Program-made: the position numbers and the translations under genes
Source: CALVUJ01 sp045128835
Lineage (GTDB): Bacteria; Bacillota_I; Bacilli_A; RFN20; DUOF01
DNA: 64,000 nucleotides
Assembly: GCA_045128835.1 (NCBI GenBank)
Contig: JBGVRX010000029.1
Span: 62,001-126,000, forward strand
Direction of reading: 5' to 3'
The notes under the pieces: generated by a model
What the model was told of the DNA's origin: nothing
The model's input: only the letters and a program-made list of their open reading frames with translations
Databases searched by the model: none
Shown here: positions 25,256 to 35,573 of the stretch, piece after piece
How positions within the stretch are numbered: position 1 is the first letter of the stretch
How the letters are laid out: each line of letters starts with the position of its first letter

Positions 25256-26695
25256 CTATTTATATTTTAACAAATTATTGTAAACTTTCAAGTATTCAGA
25301 AGCGGATTTGCTCCAACTATTATTCTTCTTCATACATTGTTCAACAATATTCATCCACTCATCTTTTTTATTAAAATAAATGTTTGATGCATAATATAAC
25401 ATTTTTCTCATATCTTCCCCACTATAATGAGTGAAAGAGAATCCTGTTCCTGTCTTTGTATACTCATTGTAAGCTTCAACACTATCCTTTAATCCACCAA
25501 CTTCTCTAACTAAAGGAACAGTACCGTATCTTTGAGAAATCATTTGTGATAATCCACAAGGTTCATATAATGAAGGCATTAAGAACATATCACAACCAGC
25601 ATAAACTTTATGCGCTAATTCGTTTGAGAATCCAACATAAATTCCTACATTGTTAGGATATTTTTCTCTATAATACTCTAAACTCTTTTCTAACTCAGAA
25701 TCTCCAGAACCTAATACAACAAGTTGCATATTATTGCTTACGATCCAAGGAATACTGTTTGTAATTAAATTAATTCCTTTTTGATTTGCTAATCTTGATA
25801 CAACACCTAAAAGCATTTTACTTGGCGCAACATCAATTGAAAACAATTTTTGAATATCTTCCTTATTTTTACTTTTCTTATCATATGAAGAGAATGTATA
25901 ACTTTCTTGGATTAAATCATCTTTACTTGGGTTATTTTCTACATAATCAATGCCATTTAAAATGCCAAAGAAATCATCTTTACGATATTTTAAAACAGAC
26001 TCCAATCCATATGCATAATCACCTTTTAATAATTCTTTTGCATTAGTAGGGCTTACTGTAGATAAATAATCACTGTACATAATACCAGTCTTTAAAGTCG
26101 AAACGCAGTCACCAAATCTAGCTACACCATTATCATACAAATAATAAGGCAAGTTAAACAAGTTACCTAATGCTTCTCTTTGACAGAATCCTTGGAATGC
26201 TGGATTATGTATAGTAAGCATTGTTTTGATATTTTCATATCCTGGTTTGTTTTTATAAGTCTCCTTATATAAAACAGGAATCATTGCAGTTTGCCAGTCA
26301 TGAACATGGATAATATCTGGATGATATCCTATTAATTTTAATAATTCTAAACTTGCAAAATCAAAGAATGCATATCTTTCAATTTCATCAAATCCCCCAT
26401 AAATATTATCTCTATAGAAATAATAATCATTTTCTACGAAATAGTATTTAACTCCGTTCATTTCTAATGTATAGAATTCTGCTTTTTGTTTTCTCCATGA
26501 CATATTAAATTCAACTTTTCCAACTTTTTTCATGTCATCAAAGTATTTATCTTTTACTTTTTTAAATAAAGGTATGACAACTATTTGATCATCTAATTTT
26601 TCTTTTAAATAAACTGGTAATGCTCCTATAACATCACCTAATCCACCAGTTTTAATAAATGGTGCACATTCTGTTGAAACAAACATTAATTTCAT
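25256..26695 (-). CDS. glgA: Glycogen synthase
   Basis: A 479-residue GT5 enzyme that adds glucose from ADP-glucose to glycogen. Diagnostic motifs are KTGGLGDVIGALP (N-terminal ADP-glucose-binding loop), HVHDWQTAMIP, and the C-terminal EPCGLSQM. Length matches the family. No glgB, glgC or glgP is adjacent, so it is an orphan in this window. ATG 26695 is the conserved start (MKLMFVSTECAPF); the GAGAGG site is rather far at 12 nt. It lies about 36 nt downstream of the DUF2207 gene. Confidence 0.95.
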   Translation of the reverse strand: MKLMFVSTECAPFIKTGGLGDVIGALPVYLKEKLDDQIVVIPLFKKVKDKYFDDMKKVGKVEFNMSWRKQKAEFYTLEMNGVKYYFVENDYYFYRDNIYGGFDEIERYAFFDFASLELLKLIGYHPDIIHVHDWQTAMIPVLYKETYKNKPGYENIKTMLTIHNPAFQGFCQREALGNLFNLPYYLYDNGVARFGDCVSTLKTGIMYSDYLSTVSPTNAKELLKGDYAYGLESVLKYRKDDFFGILNGIDYVENNPSKDDLIQESYTFSSYDKKSKNKEDIQKLFSIDVAPSKMLLGVVSRLANQKGINLITNSIPWIVSNNMQLVVLGSGDSELEKSLEYYREKYPNNVGIYVGFSNELAHKVYAGCDMFLMPSLYEPCGLSQMISQRYGTVPLVREVGGLKDSVEAYNEYTKTGTGFSFTHYSGEDMRKMLYYASNIYFNKKDEWMNIVEQCMKKNNSWSKSASEYLKVYNNLLKYK

Positions 26696-26731
26696 TTTAC
26701 TACTTTTCCTCTCTTTCAATACTTTTTTATA

Positions 26732-28771
26732 TTAACGACGTCCGCCGCCAAATGAGCCGCCTCCGCCACCGAATGAGCTTCCTCCACTGAAGCCACCTCC
26801 GCCACCACGGAAGCCTCCGAATCCTCCTCCTGATCTTGAACTTATTCTTTGAGCAGTCATATGTCTTGATATAGTTCCTGAAGAAGCTGTTCTAATAGTT
26901 CTTATAGACCTATTAAGAACACCAATTCTATGTCTATAACCAAAATAAACGAAATAAGTACAATCCGCAGAAGTCAATTCTTCATATTTAAATTTAAGTT
27001 TTAATTGAGCAGTTACTTTATCTGCAATTCCAAAACTAGTTGCATAAACTAAGTAATGTTCCCAAACTACTATTGAAGGCACTGGATAATCTTCAAATGA
27101 AGAAAAATCTTCTAAGAATTTTTTAAATGCTTTCCATCTAACATAATCCTCGTTACCTTTTTTACTACGTTTATTAATTGTCTTTAAATAACAAACAAAC
27201 GAAGTAATCATACATATGATACCAAACCACAAGCTAGTTCCAAATATATAACCACTATAATTAGTTATAAAAATCATTATAGCCATTAAAGCGAAAGCAA
27301 TTAAAGACGCCATTATAATATATCCTGTTTTAGCACTTCCCGATGCATCTTCAAAGAATTTATATTTACTAGCCTCTGCTTTTACTAATTTATACCACTT
27401 GTTACTGCATTTTTGATAATTTGTTGCACCAGAATAAGAATCACAATATGATTTTAATTGCCCACTAGTAACTTGTTCATGATCTCCCATCTCATCAATG
27501 AACCATTTAATCAAAAATCTTTCTGATTCAGTTAAATCACTAGTACTCTTTTCTTTGTTTTTCTTAATTATATATTCAAATTTTCTTTCATCATCGCCGC
27601 CAGAATTACCTTTAGTATCTAAAATTAAATACTTCCTTCTAATTAAATCTAGTAATGTCGCAGACAAGTCATCATCATTAATATCCCTAAATTTATATAA
27701 ATACCCCATTACAGCTGGAGGATAATTCGCTGGCAATTCTCTATAATACTCATTATAGAATTCTGACACATATTCTTTATCAAGTTTCTTATAACAAATA
27801 AAGAACAACAAAGCAAACAAAGCAAATCCTACATAATATATAATTAATGCGCCTAAATTACCCCAGAAGTATTTAGAATCTGCTTCTTTTGTAGTATTTT
27901 CTTCAAAAGCCAAAATATCATTTTTTGCATTAATATTTACTTGGTTAATTAAATCAACACCAGTAAACAATTCATTATCTAATAATAATCTAACTTCTAT
28001 TTGCTCATCGCTAATCATATCATCTGCTGTAATAGTGATTTTATTGTTTTCAATAAATCTTCTTTCAGCCATATTTGTTCCATGGAAGAATGTATCTTCT
28101 TCAGCAATATCATAATTACCTTCAGGTAATGTAATATTGATTTTGACATTATTAAACTTGAATGGTTGATAGCCTAACATTACCCAGTTAAATTCAGAAA
28201 TATCATTATATTGCGTGATTACACCTTCAATAGTATATTCATACTTAAAAGTCGTAATTCTTGCAAAACCAGGCTTGTTGTAATAGAAAACAACATCACA
28301 ATATTTAGTTGAAGCATTTTCACATTTAAGTTTATAACCACGTTCATCCACATCATTATTATAAGAATACCCTACAAAATGCTTAGGGTAATTCTCTTCA
28401 CTAGTTTCTGAATCAAATACAACACCAGTAGAATCACTAACAGTAAATTTAACATCTTTCACTAATTTACTTCTATTAATTGAACTATTTCCAAAATCAT
28501 TGTTTTTGTTATAGGCTATTTCTTTATAAAAGTAGTTATTGTAATAATTAACGTAATTATCTATAACAATGGTTTCTACTACATGCATATCCCCATTTTC
28601 ATCGATAACCACGTCCATATTATAATTTTTGGCTTCCATATTTCCTTTTTTGTCACCACTACTATAATTAATGCAAGATCTAGACATTATTGGGAATAAA
28701 AGGCCCAAAATTAAAAAGATAACCATCAATACTTTAGAAAGTTTTTTTGATGCAACACTATTATTTTCCAC
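26732..28771 (-). CDS. DUF2207 membrane protein with Gly-rich tail
   Basis: A 679-residue membrane protein that starts at GTG 28771. After an N-terminal membrane segment (about 12-30) comes the extracytoplasmic DUF2207 domain (YNMDVVIDENGDMHVVETI), then a helix near 310-330, a cytoplasmic part (YLYKFRDINDDDLSATLLDL), two helices around 500-545, and a C-terminal tail of Gly/Phe/Ser (from about 645: GGFGGFRGGGGGFSGG). This layout is typical of DUF2207 proteins in Firmicutes; function unknown. The Gly tail may be low-complexity or interact with the envelope. Confidence 0.88.
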   Translation of the reverse strand: MENNSVASKKLSKVLMVIFLILGLLFPIMSRSCINYSSGDKKGNMEAKNYNMDVVIDENGDMHVVETIVIDNYVNYYNNYFYKEIAYNKNNDFGNSSINRSKLVKDVKFTVSDSTGVVFDSETSEENYPKHFVGYSYNNDVDERGYKLKCENASTKYCDVVFYYNKPGFARITTFKYEYTIEGVITQYNDISEFNWVMLGYQPFKFNNVKINITLPEGNYDIAEEDTFFHGTNMAERRFIENNKITITADDMISDEQIEVRLLLDNELFTGVDLINQVNINAKNDILAFEENTTKEADSKYFWGNLGALIIYYVGFALFALLFFICYKKLDKEYVSEFYNEYYRELPANYPPAVMGYLYKFRDINDDDLSATLLDLIRRKYLILDTKGNSGGDDERKFEYIIKKNKEKSTSDLTESERFLIKWFIDEMGDHEQVTSGQLKSYCDSYSGATNYQKCSNKWYKLVKAEASKYKFFEDASGSAKTGYIIMASLIAFALMAIMIFITNYSGYIFGTSLWFGIICMITSFVCYLKTINKRSKKGNEDYVRWKAFKKFLEDFSSFEDYPVPSIVVWEHYLVYATSFGIADKVTAQLKLKFKYEELTSADCTYFVYFGYRHRIGVLNRSIRTIRTASSGTISRHMTAQRISSRSGGGFGGFRGGGGGFSGGSSFGGGGGSFGGGRR

Positions 28772-28819
28772 ACAATCACCTCATGCTCCTTTAGATTAAC
28801 ACATTTAAAATAATTTTAA

Positions 28820-28849
28820 AATATAACCTCTATTTTTTTTAATTTGCAA
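28820..28849 (-). promoter_or_regulatory. Probable promoter of the DUF2207-glgA unit
   Basis: TTGCAA, an 18-bp spacer and TATATT on the minus strand, immediately downstream of the preceding terminator. Confidence 0.5.
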
Positions 28850-28875
28850 AGAAAAAGCAGCCCTGCGGCTGCTTT
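28846..28875 (-). terminator. Intrinsic terminator after the InlB-repeat lipoprotein
   Basis: A perfect 9-bp stem (AAAGCAGCC/GGCTGCTTT, 4-nt loop) followed by TTCTTT on the minus strand. Confidence 0.88.
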
Positions 28876-28895
28876 GTCCTATTAATAAATTTATA

Positions 28896-30782
28896 TTAAT
28901 TGTATGTTATTGTTGTTACAGTAGTATTTCTTTGCTCAACATTTGCGTTTTCAAAGTCATAATAAGTAACTTTTGTAATTTTTCCACTTTCTATTTTTAC
29001 TCTCAAGTATGGAACACTACAATCTTTATCAAAGAACTCATATTCTCCAGTAGATTCATTTACTGAGAATGAATCATATCCATTAGTAGAATGATCTAAA
29101 TCGCGAAGTTTAATTAATACAGCTTTAATTGCATTAGCAACGCCAGCATCTAAATTATTTAACACATCTGTTCCAGCAGCAATATCTGCTGTTTTGTTAT
29201 ATGTATCTCCATCCCAAGTAATTTGCGTATTAACACTAAAGCCACCGTTGCTTAATTCATTAACAGCATTTACAACAACTTGAGCATTTGCTGTAACGTC
29301 AATAGTTATTGTAACACTATTATTGAATGGATTAATATCATCTAAAGCAGACGTGATTACTGTGCTTTCTCTCTTTACTTCATAATTATACTTTTTCAAT
29401 ACAGCATCTAATGTTGCATCGCCTATTAATACTTCTCTTAATGTTTGACCTTGTTTAATTTTTAACATTCCTTCAAAGCTGCTATTCATTTCATCAAACA
29501 AATCTTTCAAATCTGTTGCTTCAGTTAAATCAGAGTCATCTAATTCTAATTTTATCATGTACATATTCTTAGTTGCACTTGGATTAACCTTTGTTCCAGT
29601 TGTTGGATAATTTATAACATTTGTTTTTCCATCTGCAGATTCAGTTTTATAAATCTTTCCAGAATTAATATAGAAATGATAAAGAACATTATCAGAAGCA
29701 TCTTTGATAGTATATTTAGCACAAGAAACTTCAATATCTGCTCCAGCAGCATCTTTACCAACAACGATATTAGTTCTAATAACTCCATCAGCATTTTTCT
29801 CAACAGAGAACTTATACTCACTATTTGTTACATCAACTTCAAGATGCTTGAAGAACTTCTCAAAATCTGCTAATTTATCAACTGATAAACCAAATCCATC
29901 TACTGCTAAATCAGCTTTATAGTAAGCATCATCTTCATTTTGCCAATAGAAACCTTGATCAATGATAAATACTCTTTTCTTAGCTGCATTAACATAATCA
30001 AAGAACATTGATTTTTTCTCTGCATCTGTACCACTTACAAATTTATTGTAGTTATTAACTTTAGCAGAACTTCCATCATCTAAAGTCATTTCTAAGTATT
30101 GACTATTTTTAAATGCTCTAATTGCACCTTCCATAATAGCTTTAGGACTATCTTCTAATTTACTATATAAAGTAACATTAGCATTTACTTTTTGAGCGAA
30201 ATCGTATTTGTTATTCAAATCCTTATCTTTATACCACTCTAAAATCCCTTCAAGTCCTTCAAATGAAGTTATATCTTCAGCAACTCCACCATATTTTACA
30301 TCTTTACTTACTGACTTTATTGTATTTCCATCGTCATCTATAACTTTGTAGTTAACAGTAAATTTAGTTGCAGTAGCATCAGAAGCTTCATCTGATGATC
30401 TAGTTGCACAATTACAAATTACATTGTATGTACCAACATTTCCTGTTTCAGCATTATTATCAACAGTAAATTCATACAAGTAGTATTTACCATCTACTAA
30501 GTTTGTAAGTTCAAATGAATCAGTAACACTTTCTTGCCCTTGTCTAGTGAATTCCATTCTAGGATATTGTGCTGGGCTAGTTTCAGTACCAAAACAACCT
30601 TCTGTTGGATATACTTTTAAATAAACTTTCTTTCCATTAGCGTACTTTCCTCCACCAGTTATATAACTTTCTTCTCCAGAATTAACTTTAGTAGTAATTG
30701 TATATTTTGTTTCGCCACATCCTGCAGCCATTCCTATACATGCTGACGCTAATATAGTAAATAATATTTTATTTTTCTTCAT
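28896..30782 (-). CDS. Large surface lipoprotein with an InlB B-type repeat
   Basis: A 628-residue lipoprotein with signal peptide and lipobox (MAAGC, Cys about 22). Residues roughly 140-215 resemble a Listeria-type InlB B-repeat (EWYKDKDLNNKYDFAQKV, then NVTLYSKL). The rest, about 215-628, is a beta-rich and helical mix with several D/N-rich stretches and no family I recognise; it reads like a bacterial outer-surface lipoprotein with repeated LppX/LolA-like halves, but this is uncertain. It follows the pilin-like gene by 17 nt and shares its promoter. ATG 30782 has AGGAGGT at 8-9 nt. Confidence 0.82.
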   Translation of the reverse strand: MKKNKILFTILASACIGMAAGCGETKYTITTKVNSGEESYITGGGKYANGKKVYLKVYPTEGCFGTETSPAQYPRMEFTRQGQESVTDSFELTNLVDGKYYLYEFTVDNNAETGNVGTYNVICNCATRSSDEASDATATKFTVNYKVIDDDGNTIKSVSKDVKYGGVAEDITSFEGLEGILEWYKDKDLNNKYDFAQKVNANVTLYSKLEDSPKAIMEGAIRAFKNSQYLEMTLDDGSSAKVNNYNKFVSGTDAEKKSMFFDYVNAAKKRVFIIDQGFYWQNEDDAYYKADLAVDGFGLSVDKLADFEKFFKHLEVDVTNSEYKFSVEKNADGVIRTNIVVGKDAAGADIEVSCAKYTIKDASDNVLYHFYINSGKIYKTESADGKTNVINYPTTGTKVNPSATKNMYMIKLELDDSDLTEATDLKDLFDEMNSSFEGMLKIKQGQTLREVLIGDATLDAVLKKYNYEVKRESTVITSALDDINPFNNSVTITIDVTANAQVVVNAVNELSNGGFSVNTQITWDGDTYNKTADIAAGTDVLNNLDAGVANAIKAVLIKLRDLDHSTNGYDSFSVNESTGEYEFFDKDCSVPYLRVKIESGKITKVTYYDFENANVEQRNTTVTTITYN

Positions 30783-30799
30783 ATTCAATTACCTCCTAA

Positions 30800-31621
30800 T
30801 TAAAAGTTAAATGCGCCACTAAAGAATCCAGTAAGCACAGACACAAGAGCAGAAGCAGCATATGCAATTCCACATCCTATTATCAACCACTTCAAAGAAC
30901 CAATTTTTTCTTGTCTTAATTGTGGTTCATCTGCAGCCTTAACAATTTGGACACCTAAAATAGCACCTTTAATTATTAAGAATAGAGTTAAAACGATATA
31001 AATTATTGGCATTATAGTACCATAAACTAAGCCAGTAATTTTCTCCATTACTGATTCTAATTCATCGTTTTCAATATCATCAATGTTAGTACTTAAAATA
31101 TCTCCAACTTTGAATTCTCTTCTTGCATATCCAACATCTTCACTGTAATATTGGCAAGCTGTCTTATCTTCATTTCTGAAAGAACAGAATGCAACACGAA
31201 CAAAAACAACATATTGATCTTCACGATGAGAACTATCTATAGTATACCCCTCTTGTTTCAAATTGTATGTTCTACTTGTTGGATATTGGTCTGCCGCATT
31301 AGCATCTTTTTCAGAAACTTCAGCACCAATACCGACAAATGAACTTTCACAATAAGTTTCATAAGTCAATAAAGAATCATCTGTTTTCTTTTCACAAATT
31401 TTATATCCTAGAGCTGCCGCAGTTGCATCATAACCTCTTTGATAATCAATTATAATTTGCAAATTTAATTTTTTGGTTTCACCATCTGTTACAGTGCCAA
31501 CAAAAACGTTAACACCATTCTTTGAACTATCATATATAGCACTAGCTTGTTTTGCGGTGAACAAAGCCATTATGAAAGTACTAATTAATAGCAAAGAAAA
31601 AAATCTTAATACTTTCTTCAT
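30800..31621 (-). CDS. Exported protein with VirB2/TrbC-like pilin C-terminus
   Basis: A 273-residue protein with a signal peptide (about residues 1-28, ending KQASA). An extracytoplasmic domain of about 170 residues with several cysteines (YKICEKK, YETYCESS, VAFCSFR, TACQYY) is followed by two membrane helices separated by a short charged loop (VKAADEPQLRQEKIGSLKW). That helix-loop-helix end resembles the type IV secretion pilin fold (T4SS_pilin, Mbov_0395-like), but the large N-terminal domain is not usual for a pilin. No other conjugation gene is nearby. ATG 31621 has AGGAG at 8 nt. Confidence 0.75.
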   Translation of the reverse strand: MKKVLRFFSLLLISTFIMALFTAKQASAIYDSSKNGVNVFVGTVTDGETKKLNLQIIIDYQRGYDATAAALGYKICEKKTDDSLLTYETYCESSFVGIGAEVSEKDANAADQYPTSRTYNLKQEGYTIDSSHREDQYVVFVRVAFCSFRNEDKTACQYYSEDVGYARREFKVGDILSTNIDDIENDELESVMEKITGLVYGTIMPIIYIVLTLFLIIKGAILGVQIVKAADEPQLRQEKIGSLKWLIIGCGIAYAASALVSVLTGFFSGAFNF

Positions 31622-31640
31622 TATCATCACTCCTAATAAA

Positions 31641-31669
31641 ATTCTACATTTTTCACCATAAATAAGCAA
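31641..31669 (-). promoter_or_regulatory. Promoter of the pilin-like/lipoprotein pair
   Basis: TTGCTT, a 17-bp spacer and TAGAAT on the minus strand, 19 nt before the start codon. Confidence 0.6.
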
Positions 31670-31700
31670 TTGCTCTATCTTCTTTTTTTTCTTTTTTGTT

Positions 31701-31729
31701 AAAAAAGGACCTATTTCTAGGCCCTTTTT
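31701..31729 (-). terminator. Intrinsic terminator of rpoBC
   Basis: Stem built on AAAGGGCCTA/TAGGTCCTTT (G-T pair, 4-nt loop) followed by a T tract on the minus strand, directly after the rpoC stop. Confidence 0.88.
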
Positions 31730-31735
31730 AATTTA

Positions 31736-34700
31736 TTAATCTAATAAAGTTAAATCATCATCTAATTCGATATCATCAGCTACATCTTGGTGGATTGCAA
31801 GACCAGTACCTGCTGGAATTAATTTACCAACAATTACGTTTTCTTTTAATCCCTTCAAATAGTCATATTTTCCTTTGATAACTGCATCAGTTAGCATTCT
31901 ATTTGTTTCTTGGAATGAAGCACTTGATAAGAATGAATCAGTTTCCAAACTTGCTTTTGTAATACCTAATACCATAGGTCTAGCAACAGCAGGTCTTCCA
32001 CCTCTTAACAATACATCTTTATTAACTCTTGTGAAATCATTGATGTCAATTCTTGTACCTGGTAATAAATCACTATCACCTGATTCAATAACTGTCATCT
32101 TTCTTAACATTTGACGAACGATAACCTCGATATGTTTATCTGAAATTTCATCACCTTGTAATTTATATACCTTTTTAATTTCTTTTAAGATATATTTTTG
32201 AACAGATCTAACATCACTAACTTCTAGTAATTGTTTTGGATTAATACTTCCATCTGTTAATTGTTGACCATTCTTAACTGTATCGCCAACTTTAACAATA
32301 ACTTTTGAACCATAGTTAGTAACGTAAGTTTTCTTATCAAACTTGTTAGCAATAGTGATTTCACTTCTTCCGTTATTTTCGTTAATTTCTAAGATTTCAC
32401 CACTTATTTCAGTAATTAAAGCTTCACCCTTTGGATTACGAGATTCTACTAACTCTTGAATACGAGGTAAACCTTGAGTGATATCGGCACCAGCAACACC
32501 ACCAGTATGGAAAGTACGCATTGTTAATTGAGTACCACGTTCACCGATAGATTGAGCAGCCATAACACCTACAGCTTCTCCGATTTCAACTTCATTACCA
32601 GTTGCTAAGTTAACACCGTAACATTTCTTACATACACCTTGTTCGCTCTTACAAGTAAACAATGTTCTAATTTCAACTTCTTTAATTCCTGCTGCAACGA
32701 TTTCCTTAGCTTTTTGAGAACTGATTAATTCATTTGCATGAACAATAATTTCTCCAGTTGTAGGATTTACAACATCTCTCATAGAAGTTCTACCGTATAA
32801 TCTGTTTTGTAATGAAGAAATAACAGTATTTTCTTTTTCATTTATTAAATCACTTATAACTGTACCAGCATCACAACCACAATCTTCTTCGTTAACGATA
32901 ATGTCGTGAGATACGTCAATAAGTCTTCTTGTTAAGTAACCAGCATCAGCTGTTTTTAAGGCTGTATCTGTATTACCTTTTCTAGCACCGTGTGTAGAAA
33001 TAAAGAATTCAGATACTGTTAAACCTTCTCTAAATGAAGATTTAATAGGAATTTCGATTGTTTGACCAGTTGTGTTAGCCATAGGTCCTCTCATACCACA
33101 TAATTGAGAGAAGTTCTTGATACTACCACGGGCACCTGATTCAGAAATGATACATAATGGGTTGAATTTATCTGCTTTGAATTGAGCTTCAACACAGTTA
33201 CTTACTTGTTTCTTAACATCTTCCCATTTTTTAATAACTGCTTCGTATCTTCCTTTTTCATCAAGCAATCCTTTTTCAAACATAGCATTTGTTTTATCAA
33301 CAATCTTGTCTGCTTCAGCGATAATTCCTTCTTTTTCAGGAACTACTTTAATATCGCTAATAGAAATAGTAACACCAGATTTTGTAGAATATTTAAATCC
33401 TAAATCTTTTAAGTTATCCATCATCTTAGAAGTTTCTAAAGTTCTAAACTTATTAAATACTTCTTTAATAATTGGACCGAAGTCACCTTTCTTATATGGT
33501 TTAGCTACAGGTAAGTTTTCAACATATTCTTTAATGTTTGTACCTTTTTTAATGATGAATCTATCATTCATCTTAGTGAAACTACCAACATCAAATTCAT
33601 TTAAATATTGGAAATCTTTAGGGAATATTGTATTGAATATAATCTTACCAACACTAGTTAATACATAGTCACCTTGATCGTATTGTGCAAAGCAAGGCTT
33701 ATTCATTCCATCCATTCTAACAACAATACGGTTGTGAGCATGAATTTGATTTGTAGAATATGCTAACATTACAGAATCAACATCTTTAAATACTTTACCA
33801 TCACATTCAGCAAAATATCTATAGTCTTCTGCCATCTTAACGTCGCCTTTTTGCTCATAGATTTCAGCAACTTCTAAGAAATCATTCTTGTTATATTCTT
33901 TAGATAAGTAATACATACCTAAAAGCATATCTTGAGATGGGCTTACGATAGGTTCTCCATCCTTTGGTGAAAGAATGTTATTAGAAGCTAGCATTAATAC
34001 TCTAGATTCAGTTTTTGCTTCTTCACTTAAAGGAACGTGAACTGCCATTTGGTCTCCATCAAAGTCGGCATTGAAGGCACTACATACAAGTGGGTGCAAT
34101 CTAATGGCTTTACCTTCTACTAGTTTAGGCTCGAATGCTTGGATTGAAAGTCTGTGAAGTGTAGGAGCACGGTTAAGTAATACTGGATGTTCTTTACTTA
34201 CTGCTTGAACTACATCCCAAATTCTATCATCCATTTTATCGATCATTTTATCTGCTTTTTTATGAGAATCAACAATTCCTCTCTTTATCATTTCACAAGC
34301 AATGAAAGGTCTAAATAATTGAACTGCCATTTCTCTAGGTAATCCACATTGATACATTTTTAAATCTGGTCCTACAGCGATAACACTACGTCCAGAGTAG
34401 TCAACTCTCTTACCTAATAAGTGTTGACGGAATCTACCTTGTTTTCCTTTTAATGAGTGAGATAGAGATTTTAATGCTCTACCACCAGCACCAGTAACAG
34501 GTTTATTTTTTCTTCCGTTATCAATTAATGCATCTACAGCTTCTTGAAGCATACGTTTTTCGTTGTTTAAAATAACTGTAGGAGCATTCATATCTTGTAA
34601 TTTTTTAAGTCTTATATTACGAGAAATAACTCTTCTATATAAGTCATTTAAGTCACTAGCAGCAAGTCTACCACCATCTAATTGAAGTAAAGGTCTTAAA

Positions 34701-35560
34701 TCAGGTGGGATAACTGGAAGTGCTGTAAGAATCATCCATTCAGGTTTGTTGTCTGATTGTCTGAATGAGTTGATTACTTCTAGTCTCTTTAATAATTTTA
34801 CTCTTCTTTGGTTTTTATCACCTTGAGTATCTTTTAATTCAGCTTTAATTTTTACAAATTCAGCATCAACGTCCATACCGCTTAACAATTCTTTAATTGC
34901 TTCAGCACCAACACCAAATCTAGCATTTGTGAAATCGCTAATGAAATTAGCGTTATTACTAAATTCAAATGGTTCTTTTGGATTATTGATTCTTTCAAGT
35001 AAAGAAGCACCATATGTATATTCATATGATTCTGGATCTAATTTTTCTAAAATTTCTCCAACAATAACACTAAATCTTTCTCTAGCTGTTTTTTCATCTA
35101 AAACATCACCTTTAGACAAGTGTTTACAAGTACCTGCATCCAAAACAACTTGTGACATGAAATAAATTACTTCTTCAACTTGCTTAGCAGGGATATCAAG
35201 GACTAATCCCATTTTAGGAGATATACCCTTGATATACCAAATATGAGCAACTGGAGTAGCTAGTTCAATATGCCCTAATCTCTCTCTTCTAACACTCTTA
35301 GAAGTAATTTCAACTCCACATTTTTCACAAACCATACCTTGGAAACGGATTTTTTTGTATTTTCCACAGTGACATTCATAGTCCTTACTAGGACCAAAGA
35401 TTTTTTCACAGAATAATCCATCTAATTCAGGTTTTTGAGAACGATAGTTTATAGTTTCTGCTTTTTTAACTTCACCATAAGACCATTCTCTAATTTTTTC
35501 AGGAGAAGCAAGTCCTACCTTAACTGCTGCATAACGATTTACATCCATAGTTGTAGCCAT
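31736..35560 (-). CDS. rpoC: RNA polymerase subunit beta'
   Basis: A 1274-residue catalytic subunit. The N-terminal zinc motif is CHCGKYKKIRFQGMVCEKC (about 63-81), the catalytic Mg site is NADFDGDQMAVH, and a second zinc-binding group is present (CGCDAG, then CKSEQGVCKKC). It lacks the large lineage insertion seen in some proteobacteria, as expected for Firmicutes. It follows rpoB by 13 nt with a GGGGG site, and ends at a strong terminator. Confidence 0.99.
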   Translation of the reverse strand: MATTMDVNRYAAVKVGLASPEKIREWSYGEVKKAETINYRSQKPELDGLFCEKIFGPSKDYECHCGKYKKIRFQGMVCEKCGVEITSKSVRRERLGHIELATPVAHIWYIKGISPKMGLVLDIPAKQVEEVIYFMSQVVLDAGTCKHLSKGDVLDEKTARERFSVIVGEILEKLDPESYEYTYGASLLERINNPKEPFEFSNNANFISDFTNARFGVGAEAIKELLSGMDVDAEFVKIKAELKDTQGDKNQRRVKLLKRLEVINSFRQSDNKPEWMILTALPVIPPDLRPLLQLDGGRLAASDLNDLYRRVISRNIRLKKLQDMNAPTVILNNEKRMLQEAVDALIDNGRKNKPVTGAGGRALKSLSHSLKGKQGRFRQHLLGKRVDYSGRSVIAVGPDLKMYQCGLPREMAVQLFRPFIACEMIKRGIVDSHKKADKMIDKMDDRIWDVVQAVSKEHPVLLNRAPTLHRLSIQAFEPKLVEGKAIRLHPLVCSAFNADFDGDQMAVHVPLSEEAKTESRVLMLASNNILSPKDGEPIVSPSQDMLLGMYYLSKEYNKNDFLEVAEIYEQKGDVKMAEDYRYFAECDGKVFKDVDSVMLAYSTNQIHAHNRIVVRMDGMNKPCFAQYDQGDYVLTSVGKIIFNTIFPKDFQYLNEFDVGSFTKMNDRFIIKKGTNIKEYVENLPVAKPYKKGDFGPIIKEVFNKFRTLETSKMMDNLKDLGFKYSTKSGVTISISDIKVVPEKEGIIAEADKIVDKTNAMFEKGLLDEKGRYEAVIKKWEDVKKQVSNCVEAQFKADKFNPLCIISESGARGSIKNFSQLCGMRGPMANTTGQTIEIPIKSSFREGLTVSEFFISTHGARKGNTDTALKTADAGYLTRRLIDVSHDIIVNEEDCGCDAGTVISDLINEKENTVISSLQNRLYGRTSMRDVVNPTTGEIIVHANELISSQKAKEIVAAGIKEVEIRTLFTCKSEQGVCKKCYGVNLATGNEVEIGEAVGVMAAQSIGERGTQLTMRTFHTGGVAGADITQGLPRIQELVESRNPKGEALITEISGEILEINENNGRSEITIANKFDKKTYVTNYGSKVIVKVGDTVKNGQQLTDGSINPKQLLEVSDVRSVQKYILKEIKKVYKLQGDEISDKHIEVIVRQMLRKMTVIESGDSDLLPGTRIDINDFTRVNKDVLLRGGRPAVARPMVLGITKASLETDSFLSSASFQETNRMLTDAVIKGKYDYLKGLKENVIVGKLIPAGTGLAIHQDVADDIELDDDLTLLD

Positions 35561-35573
35561 TTATTTTCCCCCT

